From NCBI RefSeq assembly GCF_002214365.1, contig NZ_CP014854.1, positions 62,001 to 126,000 on the forward strand: 64,000 bases of DNA. The letters are read 5' to 3'. The notes below the pieces were generated by a model. That model was not told the origin of the DNA. It ran no database searches and worked only from the letters and a program-made list of their open reading frames with translations. How positions within the stretch are numbered: position 1 is the first letter of the stretch; every line of letters starts with the position of its first letter. Both the position numbers and the translations under genes were made by a program. The stretch comes from Thermococcus celer Vu 13 = JCM 8558. Its GTDB lineage: Archaea > Methanobacteriota_B > Thermococci > Thermococcales > Thermococcaceae. Below, piece after piece: positions 45,392-54,546 of the stretch.

Positions 45392-46770
45392 AGACGCTGA
45401 TCCTCGCCGGGGGGAAAGGAACAAGGCTCTGGCCGCTCAGCAGAGAGCTCATGCCCAAGCAATTCATAAGAATATTCGACGACGAATCCCTCTTCCAGAA
45501 GACCGTGAAGCGCGCCCTCCTCTTCTCAAAGCCCGAAGAAGTGTTCATCGTCACCAACAGGGAGTACAAATTCCGCGTTAGCGATGACCTCGACGAGCTC
45601 GGGGTCAGCGTTCCGGAGGAGAACATCCTGCTCGAGCCCGTCGGAAAGAACACGCTCCCCGCCATCTACTGGGGCATAAAACGGGTCGAGGAGGAGTTCG
45701 GAAAATCCCGCGTTGCCGTCCTCCCCAGCGACCACCTCATCGAGGCCAATGAACACTACAGAGAAGCGTTTGAGAGGGCGGAGAAGCTCGCCGGAAAGCA
45801 CCTCGTCACCTTCGGAATAATCCCCACGAGGCCGCACACGGGCTACGGTTACATAAAACCCGGGAAGAAGCTCGAGGGTGGCTTCACCGTCGAGGAGTTC
45901 AAGGAGAAGCCCGACCTCGAGACCGCGAAGCGTTACATCGAGGAGAACTACCTCTGGAACAGCGGAATGTTCATGTTCGACACGGAACTCTTCACCGAAG
46001 AAGTGAGGAGGCACGCCCCGGAGGTTTACGAGGCCTTCGAGAGGGCGGAGAGCATAGAGGAGGCCTATGAACTCGTGCCGGACCTCTCGGTGGACTACGG
46101 TGTAATGGAGAAGACGGACAAGGCCGCCGTCGTGCTCCTCAGGGCCAACTGGAACGACCTCGGGAGCTTCGATGCCATCTACGAGGTCATGGAGAAGGAC
46201 GGGAACGGGAACGCCCTCAGGGTGGACGGAAGAAGGGGCGAGTACATAACGGTTGACTCGAGGGGCAACCTCATCATGACGGAACGGCTCACCGCGACCG
46301 TTGGGGTGGAGGACCTCATCATCATCGACACGGACGATGCGCTCCTCGTGGCGAGGAAGGGTGAGAGCCAGAAGGTCAAGGAGGTTTACAGGAAGCTCGT
46401 GGAGCGGGGGGATGAGCGTGCCATCGTGCACAGAACCGCTTACAGACCGTGGGGGAGTTATACCGTTCTTGAGGAGGGTGACAGGTACAAGATAAAGCGC
46501 CTCACGGTGAAGCCCGGAAAGAAGCTCTCGTTGCAGATGCACTATCACCGCTCCGAGCACTGGGTGGTTGTGAGGGGCACGGCGGAGGTTATCAACGGGG
46601 ATAAGCGGATGCTCCTGCGCCCGGGGGAGAGTACTTTCATTCCTGCGGGGACGGTTCACCGTTTGAGCAATCCGGGGAGGGTCCCGCTTGAGGTCATTGA
46701 GACGCAGATTGGGGAGTATCTCGGTGAGGACGACATTGTCCGCTTCCAGGACGACTTCGGGAGGGAGTGA
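45388..46770 (+). CDS. manC: mannose-1-phosphate guanylyltransferase / mannose-6-phosphate isomerase
   Basis: This 460-residue bifunctional enzyme makes GDP-mannose for mpgS. The nucleotidyltransferase part begins ILAGGKGTRLWPLSRE and PKQF, and the C-terminal cupin (about residues 340-460) contains PWGSYTVLEEG, HYHRSEHWVVVRGTAEV and the late HRLSNPG, the isomerase region. It overlaps mpgP by four bases (ATGA). Confidence 0.94.
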   Translation: MKTLILAGGKGTRLWPLSRELMPKQFIRIFDDESLFQKTVKRALLFSKPEEVFIVTNREYKFRVSDDLDELGVSVPEENILLEPVGKNTLPAIYWGIKRVEEEFGKSRVAVLPSDHLIEANEHYREAFERAEKLAGKHLVTFGIIPTRPHTGYGYIKPGKKLEGGFTVEEFKEKPDLETAKRYIEENYLWNSGMFMFDTELFTEEVRRHAPEVYEAFERAESIEEAYELVPDLSVDYGVMEKTDKAAVVLLRANWNDLGSFDAIYEVMEKDGNGNALRVDGRRGEYITVDSRGNLIMTERLTATVGVEDLIIIDTDDALLVARKGESQKVKEVYRKLVERGDERAIVHRTAYRPWGSYTVLEEGDRYKIKRLTVKPGKKLSLQMHYHRSEHWVVVRGTAEVINGDKRMLLRPGESTFIPAGTVHRLSNPGRVPLEVIETQIGEYLGEDDIVRFQDDFGRE

Positions 46771-46877
46771 TACAGCCCTTTGGGAAAGCGCTGGCGGAAA
46801 AGAAAAAGAGAAAATAGCCAGTCTTTTATTTTCCACCGGTAATCGCATTAACAAGGACTGTTCGGGAGGGAGTGAGG

Positions 46878-47282
46878 ATGGGCAAAGAGAAAAAGGAGAA
46901 GAACTGCGGGGACGGGTGGGAGCGCTTCAGCTCGGCCGTCTCGTCCCTCTCGCTCAGCCTTTTACCCACGCTGCTCTTCGTGCTAATAATGGCCTACGTA
47001 ATCGTCGTTGGCCTCCAGAACGTCAGCATACCCATCACCGTTCAGGGGCAGAGCGTTACGGTAAAATACCCCCGGGTGAACCTGCCCATGGATTACCCGG
47101 CTATAAGGAACTCCGTGCTCTACCTCTTCGCCGCGATACTGATAGGATTGCCCGTCCCCCTGCTCTCGGGGAGGTGGAAGCCGCTGAAAGTACTAATCTC
47201 CCTGATACAGGCCGGGGCGTTCGTCTACGGGCTCTACACATTCGTCCTGGTGATAATCAACTTTGCAAACGCATTAACGTGA
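46878..47282 (+). CDS. small membrane protein in the mannosylglycerate operon
   Basis: This 134-residue protein has three or four hydrophobic helices (LLPTLLFVLIMAYVIVVGL, SVLYLFAAILIGLPVPLL, and a C-terminal AGAFVYGLYTFVLVIINF) and a lysine-rich cytoplasmic start. I do not recognise a family. It lies between manC and manB on the same strand, ten bases before manB, but is separated from manC by 107 bases that contain possible promoter sequence. The ATG at 46878 follows GGGAGTGAGG. Confidence 0.6.
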   Translation: MGKEKKEKNCGDGWERFSSAVSSLSLSLLPTLLFVLIMAYVIVVGLQNVSIPITVQGQSVTVKYPRVNLPMDYPAIRNSVLYLFAAILIGLPVPLLSGRWKPLKVLISLIQAGAFVYGLYTFVLVIINFANALT

Positions 47283-47292
47283 GGTGATTTCA

Positions 47293-48663
47293 ATGGGAAG
47301 GCTGTTCGGAACGTTTGGCGTCAGGGGAATAGCGAACGAGAAGATAACACCGGAGTTCGCCCTCAAACTGGGCATGGCCTTCGGGACGCTGCTCAAACGC
47401 GAGGGAAGGGAGAAGCCCCTCGTGGTGATCGGAACGGACACCCGCGTCAGCGGGGAGATGCTCAAGGACGCGTTCATAAGCGGGCTACTCAGCGTTGGCT
47501 GCGACGTCGTAGACGTTGGGATAGCCCCGACCCCGGCGATACAGTTCGCTACGGACCACTTTGGAGCGGACGGTGGAGCGGTGGTAACCGCCAGCCACAA
47601 TCCCCCGGAGTACAACGGCATAAAGCTCCTCGAGCCCAACGGCATGGGGCTGAAGAAGGAGAGGGAGGCAATCGTCGAGGAGATCTTCTTCAGCGGGGAC
47701 TTCGAGAGGGCGAAGTGGAATGAAATCGGGGAGGTGCGCAAGGAGGACGTAATAAAACCCTACATAGAGGCGATAAAGGGCAGGGTGGACGTCGAGGCGA
47801 TAAAGGCGAGAAGGCCCTTCGTGGTCGTCGACACCTCCAACGGCGCAGGCAGTCTCACCCTCCCCTACCTCCTCAGAGAGCTTGGCTGTAAGGTCGTCAG
47901 CGTGAACGCCCACCCCGACGGGCACTTCCCGGCGAGGAACCCCGAGCCGAACGAGGAGAACCTGAAAGAATTCAAGGAGATCGTGAAGGCCCTCGGAGCG
48001 GACTTCGGGGTCGCCCAGGACGGCGATGCCGACAGGGCCGTCTTCATAGACGAGAACGGGCGGTTCATACAGGGCGACAAGACCTTCGCCCTCGTGGCGG
48101 ACGCGGTTCTCAGGGAGAGGGGCGGGGGACTGCTCGTCACGACCGTGGCCACCTCGAACCTTCTCGACGATGTAGCTAAGAGGAACAACGCCCGGGTGAT
48201 GAGGACGAAGGTCGGCGACCTCATCGTCGCGAGGGCCCTGCTCGAGAACGACGGAACCATAGGCGGGGAGGAGAACGGTGGAGTGATCTTCCCGGACTTC
48301 GTCCTCGGCAGGGACGGGGCGATGACCACCGCCAAGATAGTCGAGATATTCGCGAAGTCGGGGAAGAGGTTCAGTGAGCTGATAGATGAGCTACCGCGTT
48401 ACTACCAGTTCAAGACGAAGAGGAGGGTCGACGGCGACAGGAAAGCGGTGGTCGGGAGGGTTGCAGAACTCGCGGGGGAGAAGGGTTACAGGGTCGACAC
48501 CACCGACGGGACGAAAATCCTCTTCCCGGACGGGTGGGTTCTCGTGAGGGCGAGCGGCACCGAGCCGATAATCAGGGTCTTCAGCGAGGCGAAGGAGGAG
48601 GGAAAGGCGAAGGAGTACCTCGAACTTGGGCTGAAGCTTCTGGAGGAAGCGGTCGGGGCTTAG
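47293..48663 (+). CDS. manB: phosphomannomutase / phosphoglucomutase
   Basis: This 456-residue alpha-D-phosphohexomutase interconverts mannose 6-phosphate and mannose 1-phosphate, feeding manC. Ser101 in TASHNPPEYNG carries the catalytic phosphate, DGDADR near residue 244 binds the metal, GGEENGG binds sugar, and RASGTEP near the C-terminus binds phosphate. The ATG at 47293 follows GAGGTGATTTCA. Phosphoglucosamine mutase activity is possible as well, since archaeal members overlap in substrate. Confidence 0.93.
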   Translation: MGRLFGTFGVRGIANEKITPEFALKLGMAFGTLLKREGREKPLVVIGTDTRVSGEMLKDAFISGLLSVGCDVVDVGIAPTPAIQFATDHFGADGGAVVTASHNPPEYNGIKLLEPNGMGLKKEREAIVEEIFFSGDFERAKWNEIGEVRKEDVIKPYIEAIKGRVDVEAIKARRPFVVVDTSNGAGSLTLPYLLRELGCKVVSVNAHPDGHFPARNPEPNEENLKEFKEIVKALGADFGVAQDGDADRAVFIDENGRFIQGDKTFALVADAVLRERGGGLLVTTVATSNLLDDVAKRNNARVMRTKVGDLIVARALLENDGTIGGEENGGVIFPDFVLGRDGAMTTAKIVEIFAKSGKRFSELIDELPRYYQFKTKRRVDGDRKAVVGRVAELAGEKGYRVDTTDGTKILFPDGWVLVRASGTEPIIRVFSEAKEEGKAKEYLELGLKLLEEAVGA

Positions 48664-48722
48664 CGCCCCGCTTCTTTCTACACAACCGACGTCTTGGAAA
48701 ATAACGGGAGGGATGGGAAAGG

Positions 48723-50072
48723 TCAACCGCCCCTTACGTAGAGACCAAAGGGAACCCCAACGGAGCAGGAGCTGAACCAGCCGGTCTTGAACCTGTACCT
48801 CTGGGGGCTCTTAAAGGCACGGAGCGTTATGGGTTGTTCGTAATTCTGTATTCCCCCGCCTATTGAGACGCTTCCCGCTTTTTCGTACTGAACGGACGCA
48901 ACGAGCCCGGCAACGGGGGCGGGCGCACCGAAGGCAACCGCAATGGCCCCAACGGGAACCCCCACCCCGAACCTGACACCGCAACTTCCGCCCATTCCAC
49001 TGAAGAGATACCTCATGGATACTCCCTCGTTGCTCCTCAGGGGGTACCGGATATACTCCCGCGTAAAACTGAAGAACGCCTGACCGAAGCTCGGGCTCCC
49101 CAGGGCGGTTCCCCCGTCTATTATGTACCCGTTGGCTCCCTTCTCCGCTTTCACATCGTAGATTCCGACGTCTATCCTCTCCTTTCCGGTCTCACTGCAA
49201 CCGTAGGCCCCCATCCCCTCCGCGCAGATGTACTCCTTCTCGTGCCTGTAATACGGCCTGGCCCACAGGTACACGTAACCAACGTCGCCCTTTGGAACGT
49301 CCACGGCCCGGTAGAAGTAGTACTTCCCCTCCATGGGAACCCATCTCTTCCCGTAGATGGTTACCGCGGAGGAGAGGGCTTTAACAGGATCCCCGTTCCC
49401 GAACTTCGCTTCAAGGTCTGTTCCGTAAGCTAAGGTGGCTGAGAACTGCGTTCTGTACTCCCCATCAAGGGAGATTGAACCCTGAAGTTTTCCCTTCCCG
49501 TCCCTGTTGTCGATGATCAGCAGGGGAACCTTAAGGTAGCGACTGGCTTCCCAGGAGTCATCCGCCGGTCTCCATTCGTAGTAGTACCCTCCCTCGCGGG
49601 CGGGCTTTGGAAGAGGCTCCTCCTCAAAAATCGCGACCTTAACCCTCTTGGAAACACCCCCAAGATCCGCCGCGGATAGGAATGTTGAGCCGATCCCCCT
49701 GTGAAGAACGCCGTTCTCCCTGTCCACGATCCACACGGAGAACCTGACACCGTATCTTTTTTCCTCGGTTATCCGGGGAAGGACCTTCCGCAGGCCCTTC
49801 ACTGTTAAAACGCTCCCCGTGGTGTCGAACTTCCAGAATCCGGAGCGCTTGATCCTGTAGTGGCCGAGGGGTTTGATGCCCGAGGGCGTGGCAACGTCGA
49901 CCTGAACCTGAACCTCGTAGTCCCCGGAGAAACCCCTTAGAACCTTTCCGTGCTCGTCAGTCAAAACCACGACCATTCCGTTCCCGGGCGGGGCCCATTC
50001 CGCCGATGCGTATGTTGCTATTAGAAGTGTTATTAAGGGCAACATCAACAATATTCTAATTATCCTACTCAC
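48723..50072 (-). CDS. secreted protein of unknown function
   Basis: This roughly 449-residue protein opens with a signal peptide (IIRILLMLPLITLLIATYASA) and is then beta-rich, with many Tyr, Gly and charged residues and several Cys (CAEGMGAYGC, GGSCGVRFG), as expected of an extracellular or surface protein. Glycine-rich segments near the C-terminus (SVSIGGGIQNY) may form a beta structure. No known domain is recognised. I choose the GTG at 50072, six bases after a GGTGA, rather than the TTG one codon earlier. Confidence 0.65.
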   Translation of the reverse strand: MSRIIRILLMLPLITLLIATYASAEWAPPGNGMVVVLTDEHGKVLRGFSGDYEVQVQVDVATPSGIKPLGHYRIKRSGFWKFDTTGSVLTVKGLRKVLPRITEEKRYGVRFSVWIVDRENGVLHRGIGSTFLSAADLGGVSKRVKVAIFEEEPLPKPAREGGYYYEWRPADDSWEASRYLKVPLLIIDNRDGKGKLQGSISLDGEYRTQFSATLAYGTDLEAKFGNGDPVKALSSAVTIYGKRWVPMEGKYYFYRAVDVPKGDVGYVYLWARPYYRHEKEYICAEGMGAYGCSETGKERIDVGIYDVKAEKGANGYIIDGGTALGSPSFGQAFFSFTREYIRYPLRSNEGVSMRYLFSGMGGSCGVRFGVGVPVGAIAVAFGAPAPVAGLVASVQYEKAGSVSIGGGIQNYEQPITLRAFKSPQRYRFKTGWFSSCSVGVPFGLYVRGG

Positions 50073-50162
50073 CAACGGTCACCATTGTAACTAACGCGAA
50101 AAGTATTCTTAAAATTTGTGGTAATCTAACTGTTCAAACGACCTGATTTAAACATAAAACCG

Positions 50163-50963
50163 TCAATACCCTCCCCTTCTCCACCCTTCCAGCAGTCTCT
50201 TCCCCTCCTCCACAGTCCGGGGAACCGGCAGGCCCAGGCTCAGGAAGAGCTCGGCCAGAGGGGGGACGTCGAGGTTGTGCTTCCTCAGAAGCTCCGGGTT
50301 CCCGAGTATCTCCCCAGGTTTCCCAACGGTTACTATTCGCCCCGCGTCCATCAGGGCCACCCTGTCGCAGAGCGAGAGGTAGTGGGCCTCGTGAGAGGCC
50401 AGTACCACCGTCTTCCCCCGGGCCCTGAGACTCATTATCACATCCCTCATGGTTCTTTTACCGCCCAGGTCGAGGTTGGCGAAGGGCTCGTCGAGGACTA
50501 CCACCTCGGGCTCCATCGCCAAGACCGTCGCTATCGCCACCCTCTTCTTCTCACCGAAGCTCAGCTCCTTCGTCTCCCTGTCGGCGTAGTCCTCCATTCC
50601 AACGGCCCGTAAGGCCCAAAGGACCCTCTCCCTTAGCTCTTCCCCGCGAAGGCCGAGGTTGTAGGGGCCAAAGGCGACGTCCTCGAACACGGTCGGCGAG
50701 AACAGCTGGTCGTTGGGATCCTGAAAGACCACCCCGACCTTCCTCCGCACTTCCCTCGGTTTCTCCGCGGGGTCGAGGCCTTCCACGAGAACCTTCCCCT
50801 TCTTCGGTTTGAGTACGCCGTTGAGGTGAAGGATGAGGGTGCTCTTGCCCGCTCCGTTGGGCCCGAGGAGGCCGAACAGTTCACCCCTCTCGATTCTGAG
50901 GTCCACCCCACGGAGCACCTCCCTGCCAGGGTAGGAGAAGTGAACCCCCCTGAGCTCTATCAT
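50163..50963 (-). CDS. cbiO: nickel/cobalt ECF transporter ATPase (CbiO/NikO)
   Basis: This 266-residue ABC ATPase drives metal uptake with the next three proteins. It has Walker [10 protein letters not shown], signature LSFGEKKRV and Walker [13 protein letters not shown]. Placement after cbiM, cbiN and cbiQ with short overlaps (four bases with cbiQ) makes an energy-coupling-factor transporter nearly certain. Nickel for hydrogenase and cobalt for corrinoids are the likely metals. Confidence 0.93.
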   Translation of the reverse strand: MIELRGVHFSYPGREVLRGVDLRIERGELFGLLGPNGAGKSTLILHLNGVLKPKKGKVLVEGLDPAEKPREVRRKVGVVFQDPNDQLFSPTVFEDVAFGPYNLGLRGEELRERVLWALRAVGMEDYADRETKELSFGEKKRVAIATVLAMEPEVVVLDEPFANLDLGGKRTMRDVIMSLRARGKTVVLASHEAHYLSLCDRVALMDAGRIVTVGKPGEILGNPELLRKHNLDVPPLAELFLSLGLPVPRTVEEGKRLLEGWRRGGY

Positions 50964-51619
50964 ACCAGCAGACCCCCCAGAGAGAGAAGAACCAATGCCA
51001 GCGTTTGAAAGCTCGGCCCGGGTTCCTCCAGCGCTGGAAACTCCCCGAAGCCCCGAGAGAGCATCGCCCGGTGTATCCTCCCGTTTCTTAGGTACGCCCT
51101 GACGAACACCTCCCCGATAAGGGAGCCGAGCCTTCTGTAGTACTCCATCCTGCCAACCCCAAAGGCCCTTGAGTCGAGGGCCCGCTTCATTCTCACCGCC
51201 TCTCTCGCGAAGAGGTCGAGGTAGCGGTAGGTGAAGGCGAGGGTGAGGACGAGTACCCGCGGGAACCTCAACCTTTTCATCTCGGCGAGGATCCTTGAAA
51301 ACCCCGCGGAGTTCACCACGACGACGGCCGTTCCGGCCGAGAGGAACGCCTTTCCAAGGAGCATGAGAAAAGAACCCACCCCCTCGTGGGTTATCGGTCC
51401 GAGCGGGGTGTTCAGGAGGGGTCTCCCGGGGTTGAAGAGCGCCAGGATGAAGAGCAAACCCTCAAAGCCGAGGAGGAAGCCGAGTTTTTTGAGAAAGCCT
51501 CTCCTCGGTCTCATGAGGATGACAACCATCAGGAAAACAGCTCCGAAATAGGCCAGCTCCGCCGGGCTTTTCCTCGTCACGACCCCAATCGCGTAGAGGA
51601 AGATGAAAAGAAGGTACAA
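50960..51619 (-). CDS. cbiQ: ECF transporter transmembrane protein (CbiQ/NikQ)
   Basis: This 219-residue membrane protein is the coupling T-component. It shows four or five helices and the two short Ala-Arg-Gly-like coupling motifs, the first as ALDSRAFGVG and the second as AMLSRGFGEF, which transmit ATPase movements. It starts one base after the stop of the cbiN-like gene and overlaps cbiO by four bases. Confidence 0.9.
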   Translation of the reverse strand: MYLLFIFLYAIGVVTRKSPAELAYFGAVFLMVVILMRPRRGFLKKLGFLLGFEGLLFILALFNPGRPLLNTPLGPITHEGVGSFLMLLGKAFLSAGTAVVVVNSAGFSRILAEMKRLRFPRVLVLTLAFTYRYLDLFAREAVRMKRALDSRAFGVGRMEYYRRLGSLIGEVFVRAYLRNGRIHRAMLSRGFGEFPALEEPGPSFQTLALVLLSLGGLLV

Positions 51620-51620
51620 C

Positions 51621-51869
51621 TCACGCCCCCCTGAAGAGCCTTGCCAGACCGTAGGAAACCCCGAATGCCAGGGTTATTCCAAGCAACCCCATGAGCACGC
51701 CCTGCCCCCATGTTGACCCGTAGTTCAAGGGGGCGTGGTAGAGGGGATTCTCCTCGAGGCCGACCTTCTCCATCGTGGCCTCAAGGCCGTCTGGATTGCT
51801 CGACGCGAGCGGAAGGACGATCGCGAGCAAAAGGGCTATGAGGGCGAGCCCTTTGAAGACCACCCTCAT
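51621..51869 (-). CDS. cbiN: CbiN-like (PDGLE domain) component
   Basis: This 82-residue protein has two membrane helices separated by an extracytoplasmic loop with SSNPDGLEATMEKVG, the PDGLE motif. In metal transporters this component aids metal loading of CbiM/NikM. It overlaps cbiM by four bases. Confidence 0.88.
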   Translation of the reverse strand: MRVVFKGLALIALLLAIVLPLASSNPDGLEATMEKVGLEENPLYHAPLNYGSTWGQGVLMGLLGITLAFGVSYGLARLFRGA

Positions 51870-52480
51870 GCCGGCACCACCTCCATCGACGGGAGCTTTG
51901 CCCTTACGGCGTGGACTATCAGGACGGTGAGTACCGCCTCGCCGATTCCGATTATCGAGTGGTAGCCGACCATCAGGGCGAGAACCCTGAGGAAGGGGAG
52001 GCTGTGGCTGAGGCCTATTTCAACGGACGCGAGGGCAGCGCCCAGGACGACGGAGAACCATGCGGCGAGTGAGGTGGCCAGGGTCTCGTTGATCCCCCTG
52101 AACCTTGAGTAGATTCCGTAGCCCACAAAAGCCCCCACGAGCCCCATGTTGAGGATGTTGGCCCCTATGGCCGTTATCCCGCCGTCGCCGAAGAGGAGCG
52201 TCTGTATTAACAGCACCGAGGTCATGACGATAACGGATGCGTGGGGCCCGAGGATTATCGCGACCAGCGTCGCCCCCAGCAGGTGCCCGCTCACCCCTCC
52301 GATTATCGGGAAGTTGACCATCTGGGCCGCGAAGATTCCGGCGGCGAAGAGACCTAAAAGGGGTATCCTCTCCTCCGGAAAGTTCCGTAGCTTTTTAGAG
52401 GCGTAGAGAACCGCCAGTACCGTTATCGCGTAGGTGATAACTATCACCGGCGCGCTCAGCAGTCCGTCCGGTATGTGCAA
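51866..52480 (-). CDS. cbiM: nickel/cobalt transporter substrate-binding component (CbiM/NikM)
   Basis: This 204-residue membrane protein binds the metal. In the family the mature protein begins Met-His-Ile-Pro-Asp-Gly and the N-terminal amine plus His2 coordinate the metal. The longer frame from GTG 52489 would bury that histidine, whereas TTG at 52480 gives MHIPDGLL with a GGGGGTGT ribosome site five bases upstream. The TTG start is therefore the right one. Other ligands lie in GGVSGHLLGA. A NikR-like palindrome is at 52499-52526. Confidence 0.9.
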   Translation of the reverse strand: MHIPDGLLSAPVIVITYAITVLAVLYASKKLRNFPEERIPLLGLFAAGIFAAQMVNFPIIGGVSGHLLGATLVAIILGPHASVIVMTSVLLIQTLLFGDGGITAIGANILNMGLVGAFVGYGIYSRFRGINETLATSLAAWFSVVLGAALASVEIGLSHSLPFLRVLALMVGYHSIIGIGEAVLTVLIVHAVRAKLPSMEVVPA

Positions 52481-52498
52481 ACCCGACACCCCCGTTTG

Positions 52499-52526
52499 GT
52501 GTTATCAATATATTGAAACGTGACAC
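52499..52526 (-). promoter_or_regulatory. NikR-like inverted repeat in the cbiMNQO promoter
   Basis: GTGTTA (52499-52504) and TGACAC (52521-52526) are separated by exactly 16 bases, the half-site spacing known for NikR operators, and the halves are near palindromic. The site covers a TATA-like AATATATT and lies just downstream of another (TTTTATC, 52531-52538), so binding would repress. A second GTGTTATCA half occurs at 52552-52560. Confidence 0.5.
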
Positions 52527-52656
52527 CAGATAAAAGCATTTCTTGAACTGGGTGTTATCAACCAAAGGTTTGGGAGTAAAGGGTACCGGCGGTAGAACCC
52601 GGTTTCGGGATAAACCCCAGAAGTAAACTCCAAAAGACTCAAAAGAAAAGGGGCCC

Positions 52657-53457
52657 TCAGAGGTAGCCCCTGTCCTCCTCCTCGGGGGTGGAGGGCATCC
52701 CTTGCTCCAGCATGGCCCTCTGCATCTCCTGAACCTTCCGGAGTATCTCCTCCGTCTCCCTGGCGCGCTCCTCGAGGGCGGTCATGTCGAGCTCGAGATC
52801 GAGGATCTTCGTCACCGCAAGGAGGACTGACTTCGCGGCCTTCGCGTCGACGATGTAGCCAAGGCTCTCGCCGAGGAGGCTTACCCCGTACATCGAGCGG
52901 AGCTTGCCCATGCCGAGGAGCAGACCCGCGGCACCGACTATCGCGCCCCCCTCGTCCTCGCGCCATATAACCTCAACCTGGCAACCCTCGAGTTTCTTCT
53001 TGTAGTAATCGACCAGCTCCTCGTGGGTTACGGCGGCGAGAACCCTCGGCTCCCCCTGGAGCTCGGGTACCTGGTAGCCGCCCATGGTGATTATCTCGCG
53101 GACGCCGAACTCGTTGACGAAGTCGAGCATCTTCCCAACGACCTCGAAGTGGCCGGGGCTGTCGGTCGGTGCAACCTGCTGGTCCCCGGTGATGATTACG
53201 ATGTCCCTGCCGTTCTCGTCCGGGTTCCTCCAGTAGTAGAACTCGTTCTTCATGAGCTCCACGACGGAGTTCTTCTTTATGAGGACCTGGTGCATGAAGT
53301 GCGGCGAGTAGAGGTCGGCGAACTTAACGGCGTTGAGCTCCTGGATGAGGTGCTCGGCGGCCAGCTTTCCAACGAGGCCGATCCCGGGGAGACCCTCTAT
53401 GAAGACGGGGTCCCTGAGTTCGGGCCTCTCATACACGTAGATAACGGACTCCTTCAT
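52657..53457 (-). CDS. PAC2 family protein (proteasome assembly chaperone-like)
   Basis: This 266-residue protein belongs to the PAC2/PbaA group, whose members in archaea assist proteasome assembly or form related chaperone complexes. Characteristic parts are FIEGLPGIGLVGKLAAEHLI, ITMGGYQVPE and GLLLGMGKLRSMYGVSLLGE (first and last given in part). The C-terminus is a charged helix ending DRGYL, compatible with an HbYX-like tail contact. It starts one base after the nop10 stop and closes the L44e operon. Confidence 0.88.
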   Translation of the reverse strand: MKESVIYVYERPELRDPVFIEGLPGIGLVGKLAAEHLIQELNAVKFADLYSPHFMHQVLIKKNSVVELMKNEFYYWRNPDENGRDIVIITGDQQVAPTDSPGHFEVVGKMLDFVNEFGVREIITMGGYQVPELQGEPRVLAAVTHEELVDYYKKKLEGCQVEVIWREDEGGAIVGAAGLLLGMGKLRSMYGVSLLGESLGYIVDAKAAKSVLLAVTKILDLELDMTALEERARETEEILRKVQEMQRAMLEQGMPSTPEEEDRGYL

Positions 53458-53458
53458 C

Positions 53459-53638
53459 TCAACCCCTCCGAGCTATACCCAGCTCCTCGCGCTTCAGCCG
53501 CCTCCTGTACTCCCCGTAGGGATCCTCCGGCGAGAAGCGCGGCGGATGGGCCACCTTGGTTTTAGCACCGCAGACCGGACAGACCTCCTTGAGGGTGTAC
53601 CTTCCGCATTCGGGGCACTTCCTTATGCGGAACCTCAT
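53459..53638 (-). CDS. nop10: Nop10, H/ACA ribonucleoprotein subunit
   Basis: This 59-residue protein is archaeal Nop10, part of the H/ACA complex that makes pseudouridine in RNA with Cbf5, Gar1 and L7Ae. It starts MRFRIRKCPECGRYTLKEVC and has the two zinc-binding pairs CPECG and CPVCG, followed by PPRFSPEDPYGEYRRRLK, the linear segment that wraps Cbf5. It overlaps the aIF2-alpha stop by four bases and is followed at once by the PAC2 gene, the common archaeal order. Confidence 0.95.
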   Translation of the reverse strand: MRFRIRKCPECGRYTLKEVCPVCGAKTKVAHPPRFSPEDPYGEYRRRLKREELGIARRG

Positions 53639-54462
53639 TGCCCTCTCCTCTTGATCTTCTTGATGCGCTTCTCCTTTCTGATGAGGGTCGCTTCGCCACC
53701 GGCTTCCTTTATGACCCTGAGGATCTCGTCGGCTACCTCCTCGAGAACCTCCTCGGCCCTGTGGTAGTCCGGGGCGGTGATGTCGATCCTGTACCTCGGG
53801 GCACCCTGGTAGGAGAACCTGACCTCTATCTCCTTCTCCTCGTTTGCCCGGTCCCTCGCCCTTATCAGGGCCTCTTTGATGGTCTCGATCCCGTTGGAGG
53901 TTGGAACGGTTATCTCGAACTCCGCGTCGATGGTGACCGTGGGTATCTCCACGTAGGCCTCTATGATGGGCTTAAGGGCCTCTATCCACTCATCGCTTAT
54001 GAGGCCTTTGAGAACGTCCATTCCGTTCTGGGCGGCGTCCTCGAAGGCGGCGTAGACCTCCCCGTACTCCTCCTCAAGGGGGACCCAGACCTCCCTCCAC
54101 GCGGTCTCGAAGTCCTTCCCCATCTTCTCAGCGGCCATCTTGAGCAGGTTCTCCGCCTTCTGGGCCCTCTTGTACTCCTGGAGCTTGGCCTTCCTCTGCT
54201 GCTGGTTCACCCTCTTCAGGCTTAGGTCGATGTGGCCCTTGCTCGGGTCAACGCGGATGACCTTCGCGACTATCTTCTGGCCCTCCTTGATGTAATCCCT
54301 GATGTTCTTTACCCAGGTCGAGGCCACCTCGCTTATGTGCATGAACCCCTCCTTTCCGGGGTACTCGTCAAGCTTGAGGAACGCACCGTAATGGTGAATG
54401 TTCTTGACGGTAGCGACGACGAACTCCCCCTCTTCGGGATACTCCTTGGCTTTCCTCGGCAT
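53635..54462 (-). CDS. translation initiation factor aIF2 subunit alpha
   Basis: This 275-residue protein is aIF2-alpha, which strengthens initiator tRNA binding to the aIF2 complex. The N-terminal S1 domain (EYPEEGEFVVATVKNIHHYG, then GFMHISEVASTWVKNIRDYI) is followed by a helical domain and an alpha/beta domain. The ATG at 54462 follows GAGGTGGTTAAA; three extra codons upstream are not used. It lies downstream of the S27e gene in the operon. Confidence 0.96.
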   Translation of the reverse strand: MPRKAKEYPEEGEFVVATVKNIHHYGAFLKLDEYPGKEGFMHISEVASTWVKNIRDYIKEGQKIVAKVIRVDPSKGHIDLSLKRVNQQQRKAKLQEYKRAQKAENLLKMAAEKMGKDFETAWREVWVPLEEEYGEVYAAFEDAAQNGMDVLKGLISDEWIEALKPIIEAYVEIPTVTIDAEFEITVPTSNGIETIKEALIRARDRANEEKEIEVRFSYQGAPRYRIDITAPDYHRAEEVLEEVADEILRVIKEAGGEATLIRKEKRIKKIKRRGQ

Positions 54463-54546
54463 TTTAACCACCTCACAATTTTCTCTGCCGGGGTAAGTTA
54501 CGAAAAGAGGTATTTAAAGTTTAGGAGAACGAAAAGAGGGAGAGGT

